A DNA stretch of 64,000 nt from NCBI GenBank assembly GCA_913043025.1, contig CAJWLM010000001.1, positions 186,001-250,000 of the forward strand, in the 5' to 3' direction. The translations under genes and the position numbers were made by a program. Origin of the DNA: an uncultured Rhodospirillaceae bacterium. GTDB lineage: Bacteria > Pseudomonadota > Alphaproteobacteria > UBA8366. The first letter of the stretch is position 1, and each line of letters starts with the position of its first letter. Under the pieces are notes generated by a model. It made no database searches. It saw only the letters and a list, made by a program, of their open reading frames with translations, and was not told the origin of the DNA. Positions 17,191-26,718 of the stretch are shown one piece after another.

Positions 17191-18255
17191 ATGCCTGATA
17201 ATTTAAAAGATAATGCACGTCACGTTTTTTGGTTCGATGATAATAAGACGCCCAACGTTTACGATGCTCTATCGAAGGTAGATTCCGTAACGGCACATAA
17301 GCTTTATTTTGACGCTCCCCAGGATGCAAATTGGGAGATTATGGAGACTTGCCATGCCTACTGCATCACAGCAGCTCGTGACGAGGTGGGTGATCAATAT
17401 AAAGGCCATGGGGAGCTACTCGATAGGTGTAAGAAACTATTAGTTTTGTCATCTTCTGGCGCTGGTTATGACCCTATTGATGTGGCAGCCTGCACTGAAC
17501 GTGGTGTTTTGGTTGTTAATCAAGCTGGTGCTAATGCGGAGGCTGTTGCGGAGCATGCCGTCGGAATGATGCTGTCGCTTACCAAAAATATTCCACAAAC
17601 CGACAAGTCGCTACGCAGCGAGCGAGGTGTGGATCGTGAGACTTTCAAAGGCTGGAATATGGAGGGCAAAACCGTCGGCATCGTGGGACTTGGTAATACT
17701 GGAAGTAGGGTGGCGCGCATATGTCAGAGGGGTCTTAGTATGCGTGTTCTTGCTTACGACCCTTATATTGCAGCAGCTAATTTTAAGGAATACGGGGCTA
17801 TTGAGGCGGATCTCGAGGAATTGCTAGCACAATCAGACTTTATCTCAATAAATTGCCCTTTCAATTCTGAAACAAAGGATTTGATAAATCGTGCGGAGTT
17901 TGCGCTAATGCAACCCTCTGCGTTTCTTGTAAATTGCGCTCGTGGTGGTATTGCCAATGAGGCCGCAATGATAGAAGCATTAGAGGACAAGCAAATTCGC
18001 GGTATAGGTCTTGATGTGTGGGATCAAGAGCCGCCTCCATTGGATCATCAGCTGCTGCAGTTTGATAACCTTATTGCCACTTATCACACAGCTGGTGTGA
18101 CTTTTGAGTCACGAGAAAATATGGCGTTTTGGAATGCTGACCAGGTCGTAAAGATACTTAGCGGCGAGAAACCAGAGCGCTTAATTAACCCTGATGCTTG
18201 GGATAAATTCTGTGATCGATACGAAGCATTATTTGGTGACCGGCCGCGTGATTAA
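17191..18255 (+). CDS. D-isomer-specific 2-hydroxyacid dehydrogenase
   Basis: 354-residue NAD-dependent dehydrogenase that interconverts a 2-oxoacid and a D-2-hydroxyacid. The Rossmann motif GIVGLGNTGSR, the catalytic Arg in NCARGGI, the Glu in WDQEPPP and the His in TYHTAGVT are all present. The start at ATG 17191 follows GAGAGGG; an upstream ATG at 17164 would add nine residues. It is followed after 89 bases by the TcuA-like flavoprotein on the same strand, so the two may work in one organic-acid pathway. It could equally be a phosphoglycerate dehydrogenase-like or glyoxylate reductase-like enzyme. Confidence 0.92.
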   Translation: MPDNLKDNARHVFWFDDNKTPNVYDALSKVDSVTAHKLYFDAPQDANWEIMETCHAYCITAARDEVGDQYKGHGELLDRCKKLLVLSSSGAGYDPIDVAACTERGVLVVNQAGANAEAVAEHAVGMMLSLTKNIPQTDKSLRSERGVDRETFKGWNMEGKTVGIVGLGNTGSRVARICQRGLSMRVLAYDPYIAAANFKEYGAIEADLEELLAQSDFISINCPFNSETKDLINRAEFALMQPSAFLVNCARGGIANEAAMIEALEDKQIRGIGLDVWDQEPPPLDHQLLQFDNLIATYHTAGVTFESRENMAFWNADQVVKILSGEKPERLINPDAWDKFCDRYEALFGDRPRD

Positions 18256-18344
18256 AAAGGTTATATTGATCAAGTTGATTATTTAGGTTTTTTTAAATAG
18301 GTATAGCCTATTATTTATTTTTTCAAAGCCAAGGGGTTTTTCAG

Positions 18345-19850
18345 ATGGCGAATATCATTGGATCTGATGTCGACGTTGTTGTGGTCGGGGCGGGGAATGC
18401 GGCGTGTGCGTCCGCAGCGTCGGCGGTGGAAAATGGTTCCAGTGTGGTGATGATTGAGACCGCGCCTGAGGACATGCGGGGCGGTAATTCTGCTTTCACT
18501 GGTGGTGCCTTTCGCTTTGCGCACAATGGCGTAGACGATTTAATGCATTTATGTCCTAGTCTCGCGGACGAAGATCTTGAAAACATAGATTTTGGCACGT
18601 ACACGCATGACCAGTACTATGACGATGTCTTCCGCATGACACAGTATCGAGCCGATGGCGACATGTGTGAAATCTTGGTTACAAATTCTTACGAGACCGC
18701 CAAGTGGATGACCACTTATGGCGTAGACCTAATTCCTGCCATGGGACGCCAGGCTTTTAAGGTAGATGGAAAATTTCGGTTTTGGGGAGGGTTGGCTTTA
18801 CGCATTAATGGTGGCGGCGAGCAATTAGTGAAAAATTGGCACGAACAAATGAGTAAGATCGGTGTCGATGTATTGTATGAGTGCACAGCAATAGGGCTTC
18901 TCCATGATGAGGGTAAGGGGGTTCACGGGGTGCGTGTTCGCTATCAGGGACAGGAACATGACATTGCAGCAAAGTCGGTTATTTTAGCATGTGGTAGCTT
19001 CGAGAGTAACGCAGAAATGAGGGCTCGTTATCTTGGTCCGGGTTGGGATCTAGCAAAGGTTCGAGGTACAGCCTTCAACAATGGTGCAGGGCTTCAAATG
19101 GCACTTGATCTGGGAGCTATGCCTTATGGTCATTTTTCAGGTGCCCACGCAGTGGCATGGGATCTTAATGCACCTCCTTACGGGGATATAACTATTGGGG
19201 ACCAATTTCAAAAACATAACGTGCCGTTTGCTGTAGTGCTCAATTCGAAGGGGGAACGTTTCCGTGACGAAGGAGAGGATTTTCACTCATATGTTTATGC
19301 ACGTTACGGTGGTGAAATACTCAAGCAACCCGGAATGTGTGCGTTCCAAATTTTTGATGCTAAAGTCCAGCATCTTCTCCGCTCAGAATATCGTTGTCGG
19401 TTCTTAACCAAATATTCCGCTGATACTATTGAGGAATTAGCAGGTAAAATAGAAGGAATGGACTCGGCTCGAATGATCAAAACGATCGAAGAATTTAACT
19501 CAGCGTGCCGTACGGATATTCCTTTTGATCCAAACGTGCATGATGGTAGATGTACCGAGGGGCTGTCTATCGATAAAAGCAACTGGGCTAATCCTATAGA
19601 TGAACCGCCTTTTGACGCATATGCTGTCACTGCGGGTGTTACCTTCACTTTTGGTGGTGTTAAGGTTTCCGGCCGAACAGAGGTCGAGAGGGCTGACGGT
19701 TCTGCAATTAAGGGTTTGTACGCAGCTGGTGAAATGGTCGGAGGATTATATTTTCATGGGTATGCATCTGGCACGGGATTAATGGCTGGGGCAACATTCG
19801 GACGCATTGCTGGTCGTGAGGCTGCTGTGCATGCAGGGACATCAAATTAG
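18345..19850 (+). CDS. FAD-dependent dehydrogenase, tricarballylate dehydrogenase (TcuA)-like
   Basis: 501-residue FAD_binding_2 flavoprotein. The FAD motif is GAGNAACASA at residue 15 (GxGxxA, as in TcuA), followed by MRGGNSAFTGGAFRFAHNG, a block I associate with TcuA. The C-terminus has GLYAAGEMVGGLYFHGYASGTGLMAGATFGRIAG. TcuA oxidises tricarballylate to cis-aconitate, usually with the electron carrier TcuB, which is not seen here. Together with MmgE/PrpD and the 2-hydroxyacid dehydrogenase, it suggests catabolism of a tricarboxylate or other unsaturated organic acid. It could be any related FAD dehydrogenase. Confidence 0.88.
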   Translation: MANIIGSDVDVVVVGAGNAACASAASAVENGSSVVMIETAPEDMRGGNSAFTGGAFRFAHNGVDDLMHLCPSLADEDLENIDFGTYTHDQYYDDVFRMTQYRADGDMCEILVTNSYETAKWMTTYGVDLIPAMGRQAFKVDGKFRFWGGLALRINGGGEQLVKNWHEQMSKIGVDVLYECTAIGLLHDEGKGVHGVRVRYQGQEHDIAAKSVILACGSFESNAEMRARYLGPGWDLAKVRGTAFNNGAGLQMALDLGAMPYGHFSGAHAVAWDLNAPPYGDITIGDQFQKHNVPFAVVLNSKGERFRDEGEDFHSYVYARYGGEILKQPGMCAFQIFDAKVQHLLRSEYRCRFLTKYSADTIEELAGKIEGMDSARMIKTIEEFNSACRTDIPFDPNVHDGRCTEGLSIDKSNWANPIDEPPFDAYAVTAGVTFTFGGVKVSGRTEVERADGSAIKGLYAAGEMVGGLYFHGYASGTGLMAGATFGRIAGREAAVHAGTSN

Positions 19851-19959
19851 TGTAAAGATGTAAGGTGGTTTGATTTGACGGCCCTGCCATTCCTATGCAG
19901 CTTATGGGAATGAAGGCGTAATTATTGTTTTCTCTTGTTCTGGGGGCTGATCGGGCCGA

Positions 19960-21150
19960 TTAAGTTTCTCCATACTGGACAACACTACCCGTTTTCAAAA
20001 AATCTTCGATTTCTTTTAAACTATAGCCATACTCAGAAAGTATTTGCTCAGAATGTTCCCCAAGATGTGGCGCATGAGCCAAAATTCCGTCTGCGAATGG
20101 TGAGTGCCCTGGTATGGTCGCCATAGGAATATTACCAAGAGATTCGTGATTGACCCAATTAATATAATCAGCAGCCTTCGTTTGGGGGTGGTAAAGAAAA
20201 TCATCAAACGTAGCAGTGGGACTATTAATTATATCGAGTTTATCAAGTTCTTTTGTCCAGTAGGCATTTGATTTGGTTATTGTTGCTTCGGAAATGATCG
20301 CAGTCAATTCATCGACATTTGCTATTCGTTTATCCCATTCATTGAAACGGGGGTCGTGCTCTAACTCAGGTTTCTCTATAAGTTGGCACAAAGCGTGAAA
20401 TTTATCCGGTTCTCTCGCACTTAAGTTTATTGAACCATCGTTGGTTGGGAAAGTGCCGGTTGGTGCGCCCAATACCGTTATTTTTCCCTCTTGCTTTACG
20501 TGTTCGATAATTTTTTGTCCCATAAAGGCGGCAGCAGCTTGCATCATGTTCATTTCAATTAACTTGCCACTGCCTTTAACGGCACGACGGTAAAGCGCTG
20601 TTGCGACGGCTTGATAAGCGTAAAGACCAGTGATTACATCCATGGCCGTCATCCCGACTTTATGCGGGATACCGTCATTTCCTTTATTGAGTGTCATCCA
20701 GCCCGTAAAACTTTGTGCCACTACATCTGTTACTGGTTTGTCCCTGTTAGGTCCCTTGGTCCCAAAGCCCGATATCGAACAATAGATAACTTTTGGGTTC
20801 GTTTTTTTTACCGTTTCGTAATCAAGTCCAAAACGGCCCATAACGCCGGGTCGAAAGCTCTCTATAACAATGTCCGATTGCGATACTAATCTTTTGCCAA
20901 TCGCTAGTCCGCCTTTGGTTTTAAAATTTATGCATAGTGCTCGTTTGCCGCGATTAAAATTTACATAACCGGCTGCCAAGTCGCCATACTTCTTACCGGC
21001 TTGACGCACCCAATCGCCACGAGGGGGTTCAACTTTAATAACGTTGGCCCCGTATTGTGCAAGCAGAAATGCGCAACTAGGCCCCGCAACACCTTGTGAT
21101 GCATCAAAGACATTTAACCCCTCCAGCGGCGGTTCTTCGCCTGTGTCCAT
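19960..21150 (-). CDS. CaiB/BaiF family CoA-transferase (class III)
   Basis: 396-residue class III CoA-transferase. It has the N-terminal GVAGPSCAFLLAQYGANVIKVEPP block, NFNRGKRAL, SDIVIESFRPGVMGRFGLD, and the Asp of PVTDVVAQSFTG (about D142), which forms the acyl-aspartyl intermediate. It moves CoA between an acyl-CoA and a free acid. It is the last gene of an operon: the FMN oxidase stop lies 5 bases before its start, and a crotonase precedes that. The operon could activate and degrade a hydroxy or branched acid. Confidence 0.94.
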   Translation of the reverse strand: MDTGEEPPLEGLNVFDASQGVAGPSCAFLLAQYGANVIKVEPPRGDWVRQAGKKYGDLAAGYVNFNRGKRALCINFKTKGGLAIGKRLVSQSDIVIESFRPGVMGRFGLDYETVKKTNPKVIYCSISGFGTKGPNRDKPVTDVVAQSFTGWMTLNKGNDGIPHKVGMTAMDVITGLYAYQAVATALYRRAVKGSGKLIEMNMMQAAAAFMGQKIIEHVKQEGKITVLGAPTGTFPTNDGSINLSAREPDKFHALCQLIEKPELEHDPRFNEWDKRIANVDELTAIISEATITKSNAYWTKELDKLDIINSPTATFDDFLYHPQTKAADYINWVNHESLGNIPMATIPGHSPFADGILAHAPHLGEHSEQILSEYGYSLKEIEDFLKTGSVVQYGET

Positions 21151-21155
21151 CGTAA

Positions 21156-22304
21156 TTAGCCCCCGTACGGATGTGCCGGCAACTGCGTCATTATATGGCT
21201 TGACCAGACGCTGGGCTCGTGGACTGGATCAGCAGCGCGAAGGTTATCTGCACCAACCTGAGCCCAGTTAGTTACTCCCATGAGCCCAAACGCTATGCTT
21301 AATTCTTCTTCTAGGATTTCTAAAAGGCGGACGAGGCCATCTACACCAGCGGCCGCGCATCCAATACATTGAAGTCGACCTATACCGACCATATCTGCAC
21401 CTAATGCTTTAGCTTTTACAATATCCGTGGCACGCTGTATCCCGCCGTCTACAATAATCTTTGTTTTGCCCTTACACTCCGCGACCACCTCGGGAAGGAT
21501 CTCTATGCTCCCCCTACCATGATCAAGAGCCCTGCCACCATGATTGGAGATATAAACGCCGTCTACCCCTTCTTCGCATGCCCGGCCCGCATCATCAACG
21601 TCACCAATTCCTTTCAGAATGAGTGGAATGTCCCATTTATCTTTGAAACGCTTTACGTTATCCCAGGTCCATTGGGCCTGCCAGACATTCTCATCCGTGG
21701 TAACGTTAGAACGCCATTTCTTAAGGTAGCGATTAGCAAGATCGCGTTCGCGACGGCTGTAGGTTGCGGAGTCAACTGTAACCGCAAATGCATCATAACC
21801 TGAGTCAATAGCACGTTTTGCATGGTCATCTACGAATTCATCTCCACCGCGGACGTAAAGTTGGAAAATCCTAGGATTATCAGCGGCCTGTGCCACAGCT
21901 TCTAAGCCTGGTGTGCAGCGAGAGCTAAGCATATCGAAGACATTGAAACGTTCGGCAGCTTGAGCTGTTACAACACCTCCTCCTTCTGCAAAAGTTTCAA
22001 TTGACCCTACAGGTGCTAGGATTAGTGGCAGCCGTATTTTTTTCCCCATGAATTCAACCGATGGATCAAATGTACTGACATCTACCATGGCTCGCGGACG
22101 AAGCGCTAATTTATCGTAGCCATGGCGATTACGTCTGAGTGTGGTTTCACTGTCAGAGCCGCCTGCGAGGTAATCCCAGGTTCCTTGGCTGCACGTTTTA
22201 TGAGCTGCGTGTATCAATTCGTGGATTGTCGCGAAGCGATAACTTAGGTCAGCCTGGTTTGCCATTTCCGTGTCAGTAACCTGTTTCTTTTCTTGTTTGC
22301 TCAT
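21156..22304 (-). CDS. FMN-dependent alpha-hydroxy acid dehydrogenase/oxidase
   Basis: 382-residue FMN enzyme of the lactate dehydrogenase/glycolate oxidase family, oxidising an L-2-hydroxyacid to a 2-oxoacid. The catalytic His-Gly-Gly-Arg is in ISNHGGRALDHGRGS, FMN-phosphate binding in IIVDGGIQRATDIVKAKALGA, and APVGSIE in the first strands. I use ATG 22304 because AGGAGA lies 6-8 bases before it; an upstream extension would overlap the crotonase gene by 68 bases. The middle gene of a three-gene operon with the crotonase and the CoA-transferase. Confidence 0.93.
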   Translation of the reverse strand: MSKQEKKQVTDTEMANQADLSYRFATIHELIHAAHKTCSQGTWDYLAGGSDSETTLRRNRHGYDKLALRPRAMVDVSTFDPSVEFMGKKIRLPLILAPVGSIETFAEGGGVVTAQAAERFNVFDMLSSRCTPGLEAVAQAADNPRIFQLYVRGGDEFVDDHAKRAIDSGYDAFAVTVDSATYSRRERDLANRYLKKWRSNVTTDENVWQAQWTWDNVKRFKDKWDIPLILKGIGDVDDAGRACEEGVDGVYISNHGGRALDHGRGSIEILPEVVAECKGKTKIIVDGGIQRATDIVKAKALGADMVGIGRLQCIGCAAAGVDGLVRLLEILEEELSIAFGLMGVTNWAQVGADNLRAADPVHEPSVWSSHIMTQLPAHPYGG

Positions 22305-22326
22305 AAACATTCTCCTGGGTTTTGGT

Positions 22327-23118
22327 TTACTTGCCCTTAAATTCGGGATAGCGCTTTTCGAGGAAAGCATTAACAGCTTCGGAATGATCTTCACTGGCGC
22401 GCGCTAATGTCATGTGTGATGATATTTGGTCAAGATGTGCTCTTATATCCATATCCATTCCCTGATACATGGCGCGTTTTATTAACCTCACTGAAATTGG
22501 AGCTTTTCGGGAAATTTTACGCGCAAGTTTGTAGGTTTCTTCCATCAAATCCTTTTTTTGGTAAACATGGTTTACCAATCCTATGCGGAGTGCTTCATCT
22601 GCATCGATTAAATTGGCTGAAAAAGCCAGCTCTAAAGCCATTGGCAAGCCTACGACCCGCGGCAAAACCCAACAGCCTCCAGCGCCAGGAACGAGGCCCA
22701 TATTCACGTAACTTTCTGCAAACCGTGCCTCATCTGATGCCAGTCTAAAGTCACAGTGACAAGCAATATCGAGCCCTGCTCCTGTGGCAGGTCCGTTTAT
22801 AGCCGCTATAATTGGTTTATCGAAATCTACTAATAAACGCGGAATTCTTTGAATACCATCATATAAACTGTATTTCGCGATCATCGGACTTTTTTTCTCA
22901 ACCGCTTCCTTCATCGCTTTGATGTCCCCACCAGCGCAAAAAGAATCGCCGTGCCCAGTTAGAACAACAACTTTAATTTCAGTGTTGGCCTGTATTGCTT
23001 CGAGCTGCTCCACCATTGCGTCAAGCATTTCTGGCGAGAGGGCATTACGCACATCGGGCCGATGAAGCGTCAAAGTGGCAATACTATCTTCAACCTTATA
23101 TTGGAGGTGGTCAGTCAT
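22327..23118 (-). CDS. Enoyl-CoA hydratase/isomerase family protein (crotonase)
   Basis: 263-residue crotonase. The oxyanion-hole segments are FCAGGDI (61-64) and GPATGAGLDIA (113-115). Of the two catalytic Glu of classic hydratase, one position is Asp117 and the other is Tyr137 in FAESYVNMGLVPGAGG, so it is more likely an isomerase, hydrolase or other crotonase activity than a standard enoyl-CoA hydratase. First gene of the operon that continues with the FMN 2-hydroxyacid oxidase and CoA-transferase. Confidence 0.9.
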   Translation of the reverse strand: MTDHLQYKVEDSIATLTLHRPDVRNALSPEMLDAMVEQLEAIQANTEIKVVVLTGHGDSFCAGGDIKAMKEAVEKKSPMIAKYSLYDGIQRIPRLLVDFDKPIIAAINGPATGAGLDIACHCDFRLASDEARFAESYVNMGLVPGAGGCWVLPRVVGLPMALELAFSANLIDADEALRIGLVNHVYQKKDLMEETYKLARKISRKAPISVRLIKRAMYQGMDMDIRAHLDQISSHMTLARASEDHSEAVNAFLEKRYPEFKGK

Positions 23119-23491
23119 TGATTTCCCCTGATTTTAGTTTCTGAATTTTAACCTGGATTAACTTGGAAATTGGAACTTGTCTAGTCGCCGGGAACGCCGT
23201 TTAGCCGGGCTGTGACTACTTAGACTGCAATCCGCAGTTCTATAAGATTATTTTACACAACTACTAAACAATAAGATTAGTAATACGAATAAACTAATCA
23301 TAATTATCAATAAAAAAGTGACAAGGCAGTGTATTATAAATAAGAATAATAAATAATCTATTTTTATTTATAATAATCAAGTATAAAAATAGTGTGTATT
23401 GCTATCAAAACCATTGAGAAATGTTAAGATATTATGCTACCTTAAAAGATTACCAATCATTTTTGCGAATAACATTTTTAACAGGTATGTC

Positions 23492-24154
23492 ATGGCTTTA
23501 CCAAAGAATGTGTTTATGTTCGGCAAATCAAAAGCCTTGGAACATAAAATCGATGAGTTTCTCGACAGGTTATCCGAATCTGCTTTGCTGTTTGACTTAG
23601 CTATAAAGTCCTATCTTTCAGACGGCTATAGCGAGGATTTTGCAGCGAAACGCAAAGACGTTAATGATAATGAGAGTGCAGCGGATGTATTGCGTCGTGA
23701 AATTGAATCACAGCTTTATTCGCAAACTTTAATTCCTGAAAGTCGAGGAGATGTTTTAGGTCTCATCGAAACATTGGATGATGTGCTCAATCTCTGCGAA
23801 AGCTCACTTTGGGCCTTTGATATAGAAAAGCCAAAAATCCCCGATGAGCACCATGCTCTTTTCAAGGAACTGACCGAAATGGTTGTACAATCTGTGGAGG
23901 CGTTGGCCCGATCGTCGCGCGCTTTCTTTCGCGATTTTGATAGGGTCACTTATCATAATCACAAAGTAATGTTTTACGAAACTGAGGCTGACAAAGTTTC
24001 TACAAAATTAAAGCGGCAGATATTTGCATCAAAACTAGATCTGGCTCACAAAATGCACCTGCGATTCTTTGTCGAAAGTATAGATAATATCGCCGATTGG
24101 TCAGAGGATGTGGCTGATCGTTTGGCAATTTATGCTCTGAAGCGTTCGGTCTAA
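23492..24154 (+). CDS. PhoU-like DUF47 family phosphate transport regulator
   Basis: 220-residue all-helical protein of the DUF47/PhoU-like group, which pairs with PiT phosphate permeases. Recognisable segments are the N-terminal FGKSKALEHKIDEFLDRL helix, the E-x-AADVLRREIE block with conserved acidic residues for metal or phosphate control, and SIDNIADWSEDVADRL near the end. I set the start at ATG 23492; the longer frame from 23399 adds a lysine- and isoleucine-rich stretch unlike the family. The PiT gene follows after 6 bases, so the two are coupled. It is likely a cytoplasmic regulator of the permease. Confidence 0.9.
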   Translation: MALPKNVFMFGKSKALEHKIDEFLDRLSESALLFDLAIKSYLSDGYSEDFAAKRKDVNDNESAADVLRREIESQLYSQTLIPESRGDVLGLIETLDDVLNLCESSLWAFDIEKPKIPDEHHALFKELTEMVVQSVEALARSSRAFFRDFDRVTYHNHKVMFYETEADKVSTKLKRQIFASKLDLAHKMHLRFFVESIDNIADWSEDVADRLAIYALKRSV

Positions 24155-24160
24155 CATACA

Positions 24161-25630
24161 TTGGAAGCCGGTGTTCTCATATTTTTAACTAGTGGCCTAT
24201 TTTTAGGGTGGGCATTGGGTGCTAACGATGCAGCCAACGTATTTGGTACCGCTGTAGGGACTAGGATGGTGAGATTTTCTACGGCCGCCATTATCTGTTC
24301 AATTTTTATTATTATAGGAGCTGTATGGGGTGGTGCCGGTGCCGCTAGCACCCTTGGTAAGCTAGGTGCGGTAAATGCATTACCCGGCGCTTTCATGGCA
24401 GCTTTCTCTGCTGCGTTATCCGTTTATTTGATGACAAAAGCGGGTCTGCCGGTGTCTACCAGCCAAGCAATTGTCGGAGGTATTATAGGTTGGAATTTAT
24501 TTAGTGGCACGCTTACTGACGCTACGACGTTGACAAAAATAATAAGTACCTGGGTTCTGTGTCCGGTTCTTGCTGCTATTTTTGGTGCAGCAATATTTAA
24601 AGTTACAGTTAAGTTAATGAGATTAGCCAAAATACATTTGATAAGGGTCGACGCCTATACCCGGTTAGGATTGATAGTAGCTGGGGCATTTGGATCTTAT
24701 AGCTTAGGGGCAAATAACATTGCCAATGTAATGGGTGTTTTCGTTTCCTCATCGCCATTTGATGATATATCTATCGGCGGCTTTTTTACTTTGTCTTCAA
24801 TGCAACAGTTATTTTTGATAGGTGCTATCGCCATAGCGGTTGGCGTTTTTACATATTCAAAGCGGGTAATGATGACAGTTGGGAACGACTTACTTCCTTT
24901 ATCACCTGTGGGCGCCTGGGTTGCTGTGGTCTCCCATTCGATTGTTCTTTTTTTATTCGCTTCGGAAGGATTAAAATATGCATTGGAGAGTAATGGGTTG
25001 CCGTCCATACCGTTGGTGCCCGTTTCGAGTTCACAGGCTGTCGTTGGAGCGGTTTTAGGTATTGCACTTGTTCAAGGTGGACGAGGATTTAGGTGGAGAG
25101 TATTCGGTTCAATAAGCTTGGGCTGGATTGTGACACCGGTAATCGCGTGTGCAATTTGCTTCGTAGGGCTTTTCTTTTTACAAAATGTTTTTAAACAACA
25201 AACCTTTCGTGACGCACCCCATATTCTCAGTAATGACGTTCTTGATCGAATTGCAAAGGAAGGAGTGTCAGAATCCGCGTTAGGCGCAATCAAAGGTCAG
25301 CGATATGATAATGCGGTAGCGTTGGATCAAGCCTTGACGAAAATCGGAAAATACAGCACGCGCGATCGAGAGAAAATAATGGAGTTTTCTCGACGTGCCC
25401 CGATTATGATTGATCAAAAATTTTTTACTAAGCTAAATCGTGGGCCACTTAGCCCTGAACGTTTAGAATCAGTATACCAACTAAATGGTCGTTATTACCC
25501 CTATGAGTGGATGTTTAGAGATGATCTTTCCAAATCCTCGAGATCATGGAGAAAGAAGGGAGACGAACGCTACAATCAAATGTTAAAACAAGATTTACAG
25601 TTTCTCATTAGATTATTTCGTGCAAAATAG
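24161..25630 (+). CDS. pit: PiT family inorganic phosphate permease
   Basis: 489-residue membrane transporter with both halves of the PiT repeat: GANDAANVFGTAVGTR at residues 21-36 and GANNIANVMG in the second half. About ten hydrophobic segments are visible. It moves phosphate (often as a metal-phosphate complex) with H+ or Na+. The start is TTG, six bases after the stop of the PhoU-like gene, so translation is likely coupled. The C-terminal 110 residues or so after the last membrane segment are soluble and charged, longer than in minimal PiT proteins. Confidence 0.93.
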   Translation: MEAGVLIFLTSGLFLGWALGANDAANVFGTAVGTRMVRFSTAAIICSIFIIIGAVWGGAGAASTLGKLGAVNALPGAFMAAFSAALSVYLMTKAGLPVSTSQAIVGGIIGWNLFSGTLTDATTLTKIISTWVLCPVLAAIFGAAIFKVTVKLMRLAKIHLIRVDAYTRLGLIVAGAFGSYSLGANNIANVMGVFVSSSPFDDISIGGFFTLSSMQQLFLIGAIAIAVGVFTYSKRVMMTVGNDLLPLSPVGAWVAVVSHSIVLFLFASEGLKYALESNGLPSIPLVPVSSSQAVVGAVLGIALVQGGRGFRWRVFGSISLGWIVTPVIACAICFVGLFFLQNVFKQQTFRDAPHILSNDVLDRIAKEGVSESALGAIKGQRYDNAVALDQALTKIGKYSTRDREKIMEFSRRAPIMIDQKFFTKLNRGPLSPERLESVYQLNGRYYPYEWMFRDDLSKSSRSWRKKGDERYNQMLKQDLQFLIRLFRAK

Positions 25631-25787
25631 TGTTAGTTACCCGAAAGTTTTTGATATTTAAAAAACTTGACATTTTGTCGTGGGAATAAATGACAATTTT
25701 CGCTCGGTATAGGCAAATATAATTATTAACGCACAATCCAAAGTTTGCTCAAATTCGCTGCTTTCGGCGTAATACTCAAGTTTTTCT

Positions 25788-26615
25788 TTAACTAGTGGGG
25801 TAGTCGTCAGGCAGGTTGGTGCATTTTAATGTCATTGCGCCATCAAGCTTAATCTCACTTCCTGTGACGAATTTAGACTCATCTGATCCAAGGTATACTG
25901 CGGCATATGCAACGTCAAAACCATCGCCCATCTGGCCGAGTGGGATACGGGCATTTCGTGTTGCTATTAATTTTTTAATATCTCCGCCAGTCCGTTGACT
26001 GGCAAGCCGTGTCTCAACCATCGGGGTGTGAAGCTGGCCTGGAATTATTGTATTGCATCGCACACCACGGCCCGCAAATTCAATTGCCACCGCTTCGCTA
26101 AAACGCCTGATCGCAGCTTTGGTTGTACAATAAGCAATTTGAAAAGCGCCGCCATAGGTAAGTCCAGAAGTTGAAGACATGTTAATTATTGAGCCGGTTT
26201 TATTTTTAACCATTATTGGAAGAACTGCTTTGGTAACTAGGAAGACATGCTTAAGGTTGTGATCCATCTGTTTGTCCCAAACCTCTTCCTCCATGTCCAT
26301 TGCTCCGCCCGCGGCTGATCCACCAACATTATTCTGAAGCACATCTATTTGACCAAAACGGTCGACACATGAAGAAATCATCTCATTGACCGATGCGGCA
26401 TTTGTCACATCACAACAATAAGTGATGCATTCGTTACCTTCGTCTTGTATCGTTTTAGCAGTTTCCTCAACAGATTCTTGATTGAGATCAACAGCAAATA
26501 CTTTTGCTCCCTCTCGGGCAAAGAGAGTTGCGGTGGCACGCCCATTACCCCAACCAGGGCCGCATGATCCAGCACCAGATATTAAAGCTACCTTTCCTTC
26601 CAATCGGCCAGGCAT
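25788..26615 (-). CDS. SDR family oxidoreductase
   Basis: 275-residue classical short-chain dehydrogenase. The Gly-rich motif is enlarged (SGAGSCGPGWGNGRATA), NNVGG follows the fourth strand, and the Ser-Tyr-Lys set is SSTSG with YCTTK. It should use NAD(P)H on an alcohol/ketone. The enlarged Gly loop is seen in a subgroup of SDRs with names such as 3-hydroxy acid or glucose dehydrogenase-like, but no substrate can be given. It stands alone, convergent with PiT and upstream of the PP2C-like gene's end. Confidence 0.92.
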   Translation of the reverse strand: MPGRLEGKVALISGAGSCGPGWGNGRATATLFAREGAKVFAVDLNQESVEETAKTIQDEGNECITYCCDVTNAASVNEMISSCVDRFGQIDVLQNNVGGSAAGGAMDMEEEVWDKQMDHNLKHVFLVTKAVLPIMVKNKTGSIINMSSTSGLTYGGAFQIAYCTTKAAIRRFSEAVAIEFAGRGVRCNTIIPGQLHTPMVETRLASQRTGGDIKKLIATRNARIPLGQMGDGFDVAYAAVYLGSDESKFVTGSEIKLDGAMTLKCTNLPDDYPTS

Positions 26616-26718
26616 GTTGTTCTCCCTTTATATTTCACTATACATTAGATTGCATATGCTGGACTCAATAGAAAGCATAGGTACCATTTTTATTTATGAC
26701 TTGGTGAAAATTAAAAAA

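Noticed and set aside
23399-23491. Longer start for the PhoU-like protein
   Set aside because: The added N-terminus is basic and Ile-rich, unlike the family, and ATG 23492 has a better fit.
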